Assembly (NCBI RefSeq): GCF_019740355.2 | Contig: NZ_CP091819.1 | Span: forward strand, 124,001-188,000 | Direction: 5' to 3' | Length of the DNA stretch: 64,000 bases | Origin: Paracrocinitomix mangrovi | Lineage (GTDB): Bacteria > Bacteroidota > Bacteroidia > Flavobacteriales_D > Crocinitomicaceae | In this document: piece by piece, positions 41,531-50,741 of the stretch | How positions within the stretch are numbered: position 1 is the first letter of the stretch | Layout: every line of letters starts with the position of its first letter | Program-made: the position numbers and the translations under genes | Notes under the pieces: model-generated | Told to the model about the DNA's origin: nothing | Seen by the model: only the letters and a program-made list of their open reading frames with translations | Database searches by the model: none

Positions 41531-42685
41531 ATGATAACCAGTTCAAAGCACATTTTCTCAGGAATATTTATTTTATTTTTTATTCCAATTAATTCAATAT
41601 CTCAAACAACAGATCAGCAAAAACAGGAAGTACTTTATGAACAAGCAACTCCTTTAATTGAATCTGGAAATTATGCGGGTGCAGTTGCCAAAATGCAAGA
41701 AGCATATGACGCATGTCCTACATGTGCAGACGCTATGACTATAAAGTTGCAAATTGACGCCATGGGGCAGTTGACCAAATTGGATGACATGAAGTATACT
41801 TGTAGTAATATTCCTACTGATCAAGGTGTGAATTATGATTTTCATAAATCTAACGTTGGAAAAATTCTCTTTTCAAAAACTGAAATAGTAAAAGAAAAGG
41901 AAACGTCCGGAATGTTTGAAACTTCTTTTACTACAGCTGATAATATTTACAGCAGAGTTTATCTTCCACATTCTGTTCAATACGAATGTGCTAATATGGG
42001 GATGTGTTTTAACAATGCAAGTAATGTAATGTATCGTTGGACGGTTGATGGAGGATCTTATAGTTTTTCAAAAAGTTATTATTCAGACGGAACAAGCACA
42101 TTTAATGGATATGATCAAGAAGTAATTGATCAGTGGACAACATGGCAACCCGGTTTATCACCCTCTTCAGCTGAAGGTTATTCTTCTTCAGATTTGCAGT
42201 TCTTTTATTCTATGTTAGAATTTTTACCAGAAGGAAAACATCAGATAAAACTTGAAATTTATATAGACATTCCTGAAGATGAAGAACCTACTGCTTCAAG
42301 ATCTGAACAAAATTGTCATAAATACACAACAAAGTTTGGAGCAGAGAAAGTATTAGCATCAGGAGAATTCACTTTGAATGTAAAGGAGTCTGATAAGTCA
42401 AAAGTTAAAACTAAGACAGGAACTCTTTCAAAGGCTGAGTTAGATAAAAAGAATCAAGATGCATTTATTGGAACAATGGAATCTTCAGGTATTTGGTTGA
42501 TTAACAAATGTAGTGAAGCTGTTACTGTAAACACAGGCAATTGTAAAACCACAGTTAAAGGGAATAGTTCAACCAGAATTACTTTGAAAAAAGGATCTTT
42601 AATTACAACAGAATCAGGAGTTGTTTTGCAAGAAATTACTTCAGATTGCTCGTCAACTAGATTGGATGTGCCTATCTGCAATTAA
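41531..42685 (+). CDS. Secreted protein of unknown function
   Basis: This is a 384-residue protein with a signal peptide (MITSSKHIFSGIFILFFIPINS). Early residues look like a TPR-type helical pair (YEQATPLIESGNYAGAVAKM, then CPTCADAMTIKLQI). A long beta domain follows (IYSRVYLPHSVQYECANMGM) and a Cys-containing C-terminal region (NKCSEAVTVNTGNCKTTV). No T9SS sorting domain is visible, so it is probably periplasmic. The rho-independent terminator at 42723 follows. Function unknown. Confidence 0.78.
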   Translation: MITSSKHIFSGIFILFFIPINSISQTTDQQKQEVLYEQATPLIESGNYAGAVAKMQEAYDACPTCADAMTIKLQIDAMGQLTKLDDMKYTCSNIPTDQGVNYDFHKSNVGKILFSKTEIVKEKETSGMFETSFTTADNIYSRVYLPHSVQYECANMGMCFNNASNVMYRWTVDGGSYSFSKSYYSDGTSTFNGYDQEVIDQWTTWQPGLSPSSAEGYSSSDLQFFYSMLEFLPEGKHQIKLEIYIDIPEDEEPTASRSEQNCHKYTTKFGAEKVLASGEFTLNVKESDKSKVKTKTGTLSKAELDKKNQDAFIGTMESSGIWLINKCSEAVTVNTGNCKTTVKGNSSTRITLKKGSLITTESGVVLQEITSDCSSTRLDVPICN

Positions 42686-42722
42686 GGATAATCAATGATA
42701 TAATTATATACAATTTAAATTG

Positions 42723-42758
42723 TCCCGCAGACTAGTATTTAGTTTGCGGGATTTTTTT
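42723..42758 (+). terminator. Rho-independent terminator
   Basis: TCCCGCA faces TGCGGGA with extra pairing inside (ACT/AGT), followed by a T run. It ends the transcript of the gene at 41531. Confidence 0.88.
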
Positions 42759-42797
42759 ATTCATAGCAAACATTAGAACTAAATAAATGTCTTTGAT

Positions 42798-42887
42798 TTA
42801 TTGGTAAGCTTCTAATTTCTTTTTTACCGAAGAAGGAACCATGTTTTCTGCTTTAGCAAAAGCCAATCTCATTGCTCCTTGTTGTAA
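42798..42887 (-). pseudogene. Gene remnant (short C-terminal fragment)
   Basis: On the minus strand a 29-codon frame reads LQQGAMRLAFAKAENMVPSS and then VKKKLEAYQ before TAA (42798-42800). It is cut off upstream by a TGA at 42888-42890. The sequence is amphipathic and protein-like, unlike random frames. It looks like the tail of a deleted gene. Confidence 0.4.
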
Positions 42888-42915
42888 TCAAAGTAAATAA
42901 TTATATTACTCTATC

Positions 42916-43503
42916 ATGATATTAAGATCCCTCATCCTAATTTTAAGTTCAATAGCTTTTATTTCATTTGGACAAGACAATTTTAACGTAGTTGTATCCA
43001 CAGCAGTTGGTGATTTAAATAAGGATGGAATTGCTGATTTGGTGCTTGTAACTCAAGATACAGCACAGGATAACGCTCCTTACAAATTAGAAGTATTCTT
43101 CACGACAAGTAGCGGAGATAAATCACTAATTGTTTCAACAACAAAAGCAATAGATCCTCAGTATCCAAATGGAAAAGAAGGTTTTCTGAGTGGGGATGGA
43201 TTTTATCAGGTCGCTATAATAAATGGAGTTCTTTGGATAGAAATGGAACTTTTAAGAGGACACTTTGAACACAAGTTTAGATTTCAAAACAATCATTTTG
43301 AACTTATAGGATACACTTATGTTTCATCAGATGGTTTAGGTAAAATGTATTTTATTGATTATAATTTATCTACCGGCAAAAGAATTGAAAAAGTGGAGGA
43401 TTATGCATCAGATGAGATATTGGAGTATACGGAAAAAGTTGTAAAGCTCAAGGAATTACCAAAACTGGAAGATTTTCAGCCTCTTATGAATAAGCTTTAT
43501 TAG
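42916..43503 (+). CDS. Secreted protein with FG-GAP/EF-hand-like loop
   Basis: This is a 195-residue protein with a signal peptide (MILRSLILILSSIAFISFGQ). A Ca2+-loop-like motif DLNKDGIADLVLVTQDT follows, then beta segments (GDGFYQVAIINGVLWIEMEL). It resembles Bacteroidota envelope proteins that combine one FG-GAP-like repeat with a beta domain. The C-terminal half is acidic (EILEYTEKVVKLKELPKLED). Function unknown. Confidence 0.75.
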   Translation: MILRSLILILSSIAFISFGQDNFNVVVSTAVGDLNKDGIADLVLVTQDTAQDNAPYKLEVFFTTSSGDKSLIVSTTKAIDPQYPNGKEGFLSGDGFYQVAIINGVLWIEMELLRGHFEHKFRFQNNHFELIGYTYVSSDGLGKMYFIDYNLSTGKRIEKVEDYASDEILEYTEKVVKLKELPKLEDFQPLMNKLY

Positions 43504-43567
43504 GTAAAGTGATCCTCTTCAATCATTATTTTACTACATTTATTACTTCATCATTTATACCCAACTT

Positions 43568-44164
43568 ATAAGAAAAGTACAATTTATAATACTCGCATTT
43601 GCTGTAATTTTTATTTCTGCTTGTAAAAAAGAAGATCCTAAATCACTACAGCAACAATTAGATGAGAACACTTCCATTTCTGAATTATTAGTAGACTATC
43701 CGGTAGATAGTTTTTACGCCAAAAATTATGCTGGAGGATATATTTTCTATCTTGAAAATAACGGGACAGGAATGGTTGTTTGCCCTGAAGATTTAGATAC
43801 TGACGCCTGGTGGTGCAGTAGTGGAAACAATGTTTCAGGAGCTTCAGATGCCTCAATTGGTGCAGGGTTAACTAACACAAATGAAATTTTAACAGGATGT
43901 GGAGAGCCATTGAGTGCAGCAAAAATATGTGATGATGCAACGATAGGTGGATATTCAGATTGGTATTTACCATCCGAAGATGAACTTAAAGCAGTCTACT
44001 TTAAAGTGCACCAAAAAGGCCAAGGAAATTTTGCTTCTAATTTTTATTGGACTTCAACTAAAACCAATTCAACTACTGCTCAGCATGTACGTTTTGACAA
44101 CGGAACCGCCGGTTTTAGTACCATGACAAACGCCCATTACGTAAGAGGAGTGCGTAATTTTTAA
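43568..44164 (+). CDS. DUF1566-type lipoprotein, apparent start codon ATA
   Basis: The frame is open from 43508. Reading from 43568 gives I(ATA)RKVQFIILAFAVIFISAC, then KKEDPKSLQQQLDEN and a mature domain (YAGGYIFYLENNGTGMVVCP, later GGYSDWYLPSEDELKAVY and YWTSTKTN) typical of DUF1566-like lipoproteins. The lipoprotein signal and lipobox (Cys18) are intact, but the codon that should be ATG is ATA; no ATG, GTG or TTG is nearby. The first ATG (43772) would remove the signal. Either an unusual start or a start-loss mutation. Confidence 0.65.
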   Translation: MRKVQFIILAFAVIFISACKKEDPKSLQQQLDENTSISELLVDYPVDSFYAKNYAGGYIFYLENNGTGMVVCPEDLDTDAWWCSSGNNVSGASDASIGAGLTNTNEILTGCGEPLSAAKICDDATIGGYSDWYLPSEDELKAVYFKVHQKGQGNFASNFYWTSTKTNSTTAQHVRFDNGTAGFSTMTNAHYVRGVRNF

Positions 44165-44250
44165 TAAAATATAGTGAACTATATAGTAAAGTGTCATTCT
44201 CATTTATTTTAAAATTAGAGATGAAACATTAAAATTTGTAACATATTGAA

Positions 44251-44697
44251 ATGAAGAAAATTACATATGTACTTATAATATTATTGTCATTTTATTCTTG
44301 TAGAAGTGAAGAAGATTATGATATGAGCGGGAATTATCATGGAACATTCTATAAGAAGTCATATAGTGGTGATGTATTAGATACGTCCTATTTTGATTGT
44401 AATGTAACAGATTATGGATACGGAAGTATAGAAATAGATACTCTTCCATTTTGGGGAAACAATATAATGCTTTCAGTTTTCGAAGAGAATTTAACAATTG
44501 AAACGGATTCTATTCCTTTTCCTGCAGTTTCCTTAGGTGGAGCAGTTTGGGGAACTCATCATAAAGTTATCGAAGGTCAGGGTGTTTATAATCCTTCAGA
44601 TCATTCCATATTTTTACATTATATAATCTGGAATAAATTGTATACCTACGGTACTAATTACTATCTGGGTGGTGATGTTCAATTAAATCTATTCTAG
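44251..44697 (+). CDS. Small lipoprotein
   Basis: This is a 148-residue protein with a lipobox (LLSFYSC, Cys17). The mature domain is beta-rich, with alternating aromatic residues (YHGTFYKKSYSGDVLDTSYF, then FWGNNIMLSVFEENLTIE). It may be a small beta-barrel lipoprotein. No family is recognised. It follows the DUF1566-type gene by 86 nt, on the same strand. Confidence 0.74.
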   Translation: MKKITYVLIILLSFYSCRSEEDYDMSGNYHGTFYKKSYSGDVLDTSYFDCNVTDYGYGSIEIDTLPFWGNNIMLSVFEENLTIETDSIPFPAVSLGGAVWGTHHKVIEGQGVYNPSDHSIFLHYIIWNKLYTYGTNYYLGGDVQLNLF

Positions 44698-44765
44698 TTT
44701 TAATTATCTTAAGGTTACCATCAAAATTTTATGACATACACATAGTGAATGAAAAATCAATCACT

Positions 44766-45710
44766 ATGAAACATACATTACCTCTTTTAGTTTTTTTATT
44801 GTTTGGGCAGCTTTCTTTTGGGCAACAAGACAAACAATTAACGCATTATATTTTTGATAAAATGTCTTACAATCCTGCCGCAACGGGATTTAATGGCTTT
44901 TGTGGAACATTTATTTACAGAAATCAATGGGATAGAGTACAGGATGCCCCAAATACTACCTTGATTAATATTCAGGGCAATATTCCTCAACAAGGTTTTG
45001 GTGTAGGAATGTCATTCACTAATGATGCAATTGGTTTTCAAAGAAATAACACCCTAACATTGAATGGTGCTTTTCATTTAAAAACTCCTGCAGGTGTATT
45101 GAGTAGTGGAATAGGTTTAGGAATCATCAATGTAGCTTTTTCACCTAATTGGATTCCTCCACAAACTCCTTATGATCCTGTATTACCGGGTTCAGTTGCA
45201 GGAACCGGTTTTGATATGAATTTAGGCTTGTATTGGCATGGAAATAGACCTTACTATGTTGGAATTTCAACCACACATGTTGCTCCTGCTAATCTCACTA
45301 ATATCAACTTTAATATTGCCAGACATTATTATGTTTTAGCCGGATACAACTACGCACTTAATACAGATAGAAAAATTGATTTAAAACCTAGCGTATTAAT
45401 TAAAGCAGATGGTGCTACAATGGTTTTTGATGTGAATGTAATGGGAGACTTTTGGTTGAATACGCATTCTTATTTATGGGGAGGCCTTTCTTATAGAATG
45501 GCAGACGCCGTGGCTATTAGTGCAGGTTTTGCTATTTCACCAAGAAGAAATGTAAAAGTGAATATGATGAAGTTCGGTTATTCATTTGACATTATGACAA
45601 ACCCTTTAAATACTTATGGAAAAGGTACGCATGAGCTGATGTTTAACTTCTGTATTTTTCCGCCACCTAAAGGATTTGGAAGACATGGAAATCCTTTTGT
45701 GTTAGAGTAA
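44766..45710 (+). CDS. PorP/SprF family type IX secretion-associated membrane protein
   Basis: About 314 residues from the ATG at 44766, which starts a proper signal peptide (MKHTLPLLVFLLFGQLSFGQ); the longer GTG reading is rejected. The mature protein has the PorP/SprF fold: YNPAATGFNGFCGTFIYRNQW near the N-terminus and many beta strands to the end (LWGGLSYRMADAVAISAGFA). Family members help place T9SS cargo such as SprB on the cell surface. It is not next to the SprB-repeat gene (6973) but could serve it. A terminator follows. Confidence 0.92.
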   Translation: MKHTLPLLVFLLFGQLSFGQQDKQLTHYIFDKMSYNPAATGFNGFCGTFIYRNQWDRVQDAPNTTLINIQGNIPQQGFGVGMSFTNDAIGFQRNNTLTLNGAFHLKTPAGVLSSGIGLGIINVAFSPNWIPPQTPYDPVLPGSVAGTGFDMNLGLYWHGNRPYYVGISTTHVAPANLTNINFNIARHYYVLAGYNYALNTDRKIDLKPSVLIKADGATMVFDVNVMGDFWLNTHSYLWGGLSYRMADAVAISAGFAISPRRNVKVNMMKFGYSFDIMTNPLNTYGKGTHELMFNFCIFPPPKGFGRHGNPFVLE

Positions 45711-45733
45711 TTAACTATGATTGTTCAAGTTTG

Positions 45734-45766
45734 TCCGCATTGTCTTTTTGATGATGCGGATTTTTT
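45734..45766 (+). terminator. Rho-independent terminator after PorP/SprF gene
   Basis: TCCGCAT faces ATGCGGA, followed by six T residues. Confidence 0.88.
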
Positions 45767-45980
45767 ATAATAGGTTGTAAAACTTTAGGTACTAGAAGTA
45801 TAAATATATACGTGTAAACACCTAGTAAAATTGCGGCTTATACGCCTTAGGGCTGAATTGAATAAAATTTACATGTGTTTAAACACTGAATTTATCCTAA
45901 AAAAAATTAAGGTCGTCGAAAATTGTAGTTCTAGTTAAAATCAAATAGATATTTTGATTGTCAGAAACCTACTACAACCC

Positions 45981-47129
45981 ATGACTGACTATTTACTTCC
46001 TAGCCATCAGGAATTTGCACAATTTAGATTACAATCAGACCCTTTAGCTGATGAAGTAATTGCCAAAATTTTATCTGTTGGTGATCAATCAAATATTAAT
46101 GCTGTATTTAAAACATTGCGCAACAATGCGGATGTAGATCAAACTGAACTTCCAGCAGTAATTCAGGCATATTTTAGACAAACTGAGATTTTGCCTGATT
46201 GGACAGATCCTGAATTATTGAAAATTGGAGAAGACGTTTTTGCGCGATTCGGTCCACAAGTATCTATGTGTCTTTTGTGCAAATCATTACCTGAAGCATA
46301 TGCGTGTGCTAATGGTGCAAAGGTATTGTACACAACAGGGAGGATGACCGAACATCAAGGATCATTAAAGATGTTCACCAGAAGATTAATGGAAACATCT
46401 CAATTTGTTATGAATGTTTGCAGTAAAGGAGGAATGGAACCTGGTGGAAATGGAATTGTAACTGCTCAAAAGGTGAGATTGATTCATGCTTCAATTCGTT
46501 ATTTTATTTTAAAGCACGGATGGGACACTCAACAATTTGGATTGCCTATTAATCAGCAGGACATGGCAGGAACGCTTCAATCTTTTTCAACTTTAGTTTT
46601 AGAAGGATTGGAAAAATTGGATATTCAATTATCAGAAGAAGAAAAACAAGGTTATTATCACTCCTGGCGAGTGGTTGGCCATATCATGGGATTAGACGAC
46701 AGATTGAATCCTGTATCACATAAAGATGGATTTAAACTGGGCAAGGCAATTTTAGCTGATCAGGTTAAAGGCTCAGAAGAAGGAGAGGAGCTTACCAAAG
46801 CTGTGATAGATTTTATGAAAGGATTAATGCCCGGCAATTTATTTGATTATACACCAGAAGTATTAATTAGATATTTAGTAGGAGATGAGATCGCAAAGGA
46901 ATTAGGAGTAAATCATCACAATAGTTTGATTGAGTTAATTGCGCCTCGATTATTAGGTCACCTTTTTCATGAAATGTCTGAAATAGAAGATAAGGTTCAT
47001 TTCATAAAAACTTTGGCAGAAAACTTCAATGGTAAATTGCTTCAAGGAATGTTGAACCATTTTAATGAAGATAAACAAGTGAGATTTTACATCCCTCCTG
47101 ATCTCAAACATAATTGGAAATTGGCTTAA
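45981..47129 (+). CDS. MpaB/Lcp-like oxygenase family protein (DUF2236)
   Basis: About 382 residues from the ATG at 45981 (a TTG nine codons earlier is an alternative). The sequence matches the helical MpaB-type family: ARFGPQVSMCLLCKSLPEAY, then VRLIHASIRYFILKHGWDT and GYYHSWRVVGHIMGLDDRLN. Known relatives include the latex-clearing protein Lcp (a b-type heme oxygenase cleaving polyisoprene) and the fungal MpaB oxygenase. Arg and His in the VRLIHASIRYF and YHSWRVVGHIMG helices are candidate heme or cofactor ligands. The next gene starts 5 nt away, and the third follows it by 4 nt, so they form one operon. Confidence 0.85.
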   Translation: MTDYLLPSHQEFAQFRLQSDPLADEVIAKILSVGDQSNINAVFKTLRNNADVDQTELPAVIQAYFRQTEILPDWTDPELLKIGEDVFARFGPQVSMCLLCKSLPEAYACANGAKVLYTTGRMTEHQGSLKMFTRRLMETSQFVMNVCSKGGMEPGGNGIVTAQKVRLIHASIRYFILKHGWDTQQFGLPINQQDMAGTLQSFSTLVLEGLEKLDIQLSEEEKQGYYHSWRVVGHIMGLDDRLNPVSHKDGFKLGKAILADQVKGSEEGEELTKAVIDFMKGLMPGNLFDYTPEVLIRYLVGDEIAKELGVNHHNSLIELIAPRLLGHLFHEMSEIEDKVHFIKTLAENFNGKLLQGMLNHFNEDKQVRFYIPPDLKHNWKLA

Positions 47130-47134
47130 TCATT

Positions 47135-47833
47135 ATGAGAGATATAAATTATTGGATCAACTTAAAGGAGTTTTCTCCATATGAATTAATAGTTACTTCT
47201 ATTGGTTGGATATTTTGGATCACATTGTATATACTGATCATTAAAAAAATTAGAGAGGAAAAGTATGTTGAAATGCCATGGATATGTGCTTTAGGGAACA
47301 TCTCATGGGAGTTTACCTGGGGCTTCTTTTTCTATCAGACAATAAATTTGGGAGAGTTTTTCGTTTGGAGTTATAGAGCCTGGTTTTTCCTTGATATTTA
47401 TATTTTATGGGGTGTTTTTAAGTATGGAAAAAAACAAATTGACATTCCTGAAATAAAACAATATTTCAATTGGTTGGTATTGGCGGTAATAGCTATTTGG
47501 ATTGCACTTTATGCCACTTTTATTGCCTCAGGATTCGATCATAAATGGGGGAGTCAATCAGCCTACATTTCAAATGTGGTTATTTCCACATTATTTATCA
47601 CACTGTTTTTAAGACAATGGAGGCAAAGAAAATTTTCAAAGTTAATGGCTTGGTGTAAATGCTTGGGTACACTGGCTTATACGATCGTCTATTTTAATTT
47701 TGATTTTCCAAATATTTTCGTTCATGTAATTGGAGGAGTTGTATTTTTGTTGGATATAAGCTACTTAATTATGCTTTACAAAATGCAAGGGAAGAATTGG
47801 AAAGTTGAAGAGCAAATTGTAAACGCAGCATAA
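47135..47833 (+). CDS. Seven-helix membrane protein, transmembrane terpene cyclase-like
   Basis: About 232 residues from the ATG at 47135, with about seven hydrophobic helices. The second helix has GNISWEF (Trp58, Glu59), and the last helix has FLLDISYLI with Asp207. The acidic pair and helix count match the transmembrane terpene cyclase family (PaxB-like), where such Glu and Asp are thought to protonate the substrate. The similarity is judged by eye and should be treated as a hypothesis. The adjoining oxygenase gene would suit a terpenoid pathway. Confidence 0.55.
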   Translation: MRDINYWINLKEFSPYELIVTSIGWIFWITLYILIIKKIREEKYVEMPWICALGNISWEFTWGFFFYQTINLGEFFVWSYRAWFFLDIYILWGVFKYGKKQIDIPEIKQYFNWLVLAVIAIWIALYATFIASGFDHKWGSQSAYISNVVISTLFITLFLRQWRQRKFSKLMAWCKCLGTLAYTIVYFNFDFPNIFVHVIGGVVFLLDISYLIMLYKMQGKNWKVEEQIVNAA

Positions 47834-47837
47834 TAAA

Positions 47838-50741
47838 TTGAATACTCCAAACAACATAGGAACCGAATATGGATCAGGATTCACTTTTCCCAGAAATTCT
47901 TTTGGGAAAAAGGATCTAGTCCAGTATATATCATCTAAAATACGATCAAAAAATCCGGATGATATTTGCCTATTTCATGTTGAAGGAGGCTCAGGTGTTG
48001 GTAAAACCTTTTTAATAGAGGCAATTTGTGAGGAGTTAGTAGAATTTACATACTTAAAAGGAGATTATCAAATAAACGGACCCTCTGACCCATATCAGGG
48101 AATAGCCCAACTTTTTAACTCTCCATTGAGACATTTTACCGCAGAAAGTAATGAGGCATCAATTAAATGGATGCAAGAGTTAAAACATGAATTTACACAG
48201 GATGCGGCTTATCTTCAAGTAGTTTTTCCTTTGCTGAAAAATATCTTCTCTAAAGATCAATTGGATCAGGACTTGACTGATAAATCGCCTCAGTTAGTTC
48301 AGAATAAAGTCAATACGGTACTAACCAGATTTGTTAAATTTTTTATTGACCGAAGTGAATCAAAATTAATCCTCCATATTGATAACATTGAGCAGGCAGA
48401 CAGTTCTTCAATTGCATTTTTAACTTATTTATTAAGACAAAAAGTACCTGGTTTGATTTTATTCCTAACCAATGGAACAGATAATATCAACCACCCTGTT
48501 GAATTGTCAAATTTAATTTCAACAGGTGTTAAGTTTGCTGATTATAGTCACGTAAAACTTGAGAATCTAACTAAGATTCAATTGAACGATTTTCTGGATG
48601 CAATAAATGTTGAATTTGAGAACGGATCAAATTCGGTTGAATCATTTTACAATGCTACTGATGGTAATTTCAGAGCCATTAAAGAAGTTTTAGAAAGGTT
48701 ATACCTGGATAAAGAACTTGTTTACAAGAATGATAAATGGCAAGTATTATCAAAAGTTCAATTTACGCAAAGTCAGGATCAGATCTTAGCCAAATTGTTG
48801 GAATATAAAGTTCAAACGCTAGATGAAGAAGAGTTAAAGATTTTAACATTATCGGTTTGTTTTTACCCTCACATCAATGTTCCGTTTATTCATAAAATAA
48901 CTTTACATCATGAAGATGATATTCACGACATTTTTCAGAAATCTGTAAAGTTAGGAATCATGATTCCTTTAGGTGCAATGGATCAAAGCAAGGATGATGC
49001 CTTAAGGTTTACCAATTACGACTTTAAAGACGCCTATGTACAAGAATATTTGGCTACACTGATAAGTAAAAATGTTAGGGCAGAAATCCATAAGAAAATA
49101 GCGGATTATTACCTGTCGGGTTCACTTCTTGGACTTCAAGATCGAGATGTTTACCAGGCTGCTTATCATCTTAATTTGGCCATTGACAAAGGGGCATCTA
49201 AAGACGAGAAAAGAATAACAATTGAACTGAATATAAAGGCAGCAAAAAGAGCACGCATGTCAGCTTCTTTTCAAGCAGCTCTAGAATATGCAAAAAATGC
49301 CTTAAAGTATTTAGAAGATTTCAATTGGAAAGCAGATTATGAGCTTTTACATGAATTGATCAGTGAAAGCTGTCCATTGGCCAAAATAAATAATCAATCA
49401 AAGCTTTCAACAAGCTTATATGATATAGCTAAAAAAGAGCTTAAAAAAGAGCACTTGATTAGATTGGAATTAGTGAAGTTGATATTGGATATTAAAGATG
49501 GAGAACTTAAAAAGGCCTTAGAAAGAGGAGTTGAAAATATCAGAAAATCAGGAATTAGAGTTCCGAAAAATGTGAATAAGCTAGATGTTGGATTAGCTTT
49601 TGTTCGAACAAAAATGGTTTTGGGTAACAAGACAGAAGAACAAATTTTATCATTACCTGAACTAAAAAATGAAGAGGTTAAATTGGCTTTTAAATATTTC
49701 TTTTGGGTTTTTAGAACAGCACAATATCTGAATCCAATGTTGAATGGTTATTTGGCGCTTAAGAAGTTGCGTCTAACCCTAAAGCATGGAATAAATGGAG
49801 ATTCATTTAGTGGTTTGATGGCTTATGGTGTGATTGTAGGAGCCGGCACAGATGATTATAAATCTGCATACAAGTATTGTGAGTTGGGAGATAAAATAGC
49901 TCAAAAATTTGGCAACGAATCTGGTGAAGTTGAATTTGGAAGAGCCATTTATAAGGCCTTTAAATACCCTTTAAAAGATACTATTCCTTATTACGAATCA
50001 GCTAGAAGTAAATCTCATGCAGCAGGAGATTTTATTGCATCTGCAGAAACTACCATTAATGAATCACTTACCTATTTTTCTGCAGGATATTCCTTGCATG
50101 ATGTGCTTGCTAAAGTAGAACAGAATCTGACATATTGTGAGCTATTGGATACCACTGATTTTATCGAATTTCAAATTGTATTTAAGTACCAGGTAAAAGA
50201 ACTCATGCAACTTGAGCAGGATTATCAAGAAAGAGAGATCAAAGCAATTATTAATCATAGCCAAAATACTATGATTAAAGGAATGTACGGAATAATGGAA
50301 ATGGTTAAATACACTTTTAATAAGAATTGGAAAAAAACACTTCAAGTAGCTCAAGAATATGAGAGTTCAATTCAAAATTTAACCGGACTATATTTTCAAA
50401 CAGAATTTACATTTTTAAGAGGATTAGCAGCTGCAATGATGCTGAAGGAAAATCAAAATGACTTCAAAACCAGTGATCTTAACAAATGGCTAAAAACAAG
50501 CATTCAAAAAATTACTAAATGGTCTGATGCAGTAGCTGATAATCATTTACACAGACTTAGTATTTTGAATGGTGTAAATGAATTATCAAATGGTGATTAT
50601 GCTACCTTAGAAAAAGGTGCTGAATTAGCTCAAAACGGAGGTTTTAATCATTACGCCGGCTTGTCTTATGATATTCTTTCTGATTATAAAAACCAGGATG
50701 ACTATATAGACCATTACAAAAAATGGGGAATGCAAGTTTAA
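47838..50741 (+). CDS. Large AAA-type ATPase with helical repeats
   Basis: This is a 967-residue protein starting at TTG (47838), 4 nt after the previous stop. It has a P-loop GGSGVGKT (residues 50-57) and a Walker B-like KLILHIDNIEQA near residue 175, typical of the AAA_16/STAND predicted-ATPase group. The C-terminal ~550 residues are helical and contain TPR-like repeats (for example DYKSAYKYCELGDKIAQKFG). Unlike many relatives it has no kinase, HTH or other recognised output domain. It may be a regulator or a chaperone-like ATPase for the cluster. Its stop overlaps the MFS gene's stop by 4 nt, tail to tail. Confidence 0.8.
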   Translation: MNTPNNIGTEYGSGFTFPRNSFGKKDLVQYISSKIRSKNPDDICLFHVEGGSGVGKTFLIEAICEELVEFTYLKGDYQINGPSDPYQGIAQLFNSPLRHFTAESNEASIKWMQELKHEFTQDAAYLQVVFPLLKNIFSKDQLDQDLTDKSPQLVQNKVNTVLTRFVKFFIDRSESKLILHIDNIEQADSSSIAFLTYLLRQKVPGLILFLTNGTDNINHPVELSNLISTGVKFADYSHVKLENLTKIQLNDFLDAINVEFENGSNSVESFYNATDGNFRAIKEVLERLYLDKELVYKNDKWQVLSKVQFTQSQDQILAKLLEYKVQTLDEEELKILTLSVCFYPHINVPFIHKITLHHEDDIHDIFQKSVKLGIMIPLGAMDQSKDDALRFTNYDFKDAYVQEYLATLISKNVRAEIHKKIADYYLSGSLLGLQDRDVYQAAYHLNLAIDKGASKDEKRITIELNIKAAKRARMSASFQAALEYAKNALKYLEDFNWKADYELLHELISESCPLAKINNQSKLSTSLYDIAKKELKKEHLIRLELVKLILDIKDGELKKALERGVENIRKSGIRVPKNVNKLDVGLAFVRTKMVLGNKTEEQILSLPELKNEEVKLAFKYFFWVFRTAQYLNPMLNGYLALKKLRLTLKHGINGDSFSGLMAYGVIVGAGTDDYKSAYKYCELGDKIAQKFGNESGEVEFGRAIYKAFKYPLKDTIPYYESARSKSHAAGDFIASAETTINESLTYFSAGYSLHDVLAKVEQNLTYCELLDTTDFIEFQIVFKYQVKELMQLEQDYQEREIKAIINHSQNTMIKGMYGIMEMVKYTFNKNWKKTLQVAQEYESSIQNLTGLYFQTEFTFLRGLAAAMMLKENQNDFKTSDLNKWLKTSIQKITKWSDAVADNHLHRLSILNGVNELSNGDYATLEKGAELAQNGGFNHYAGLSYDILSDYKNQDDYIDHYKKWGMQV

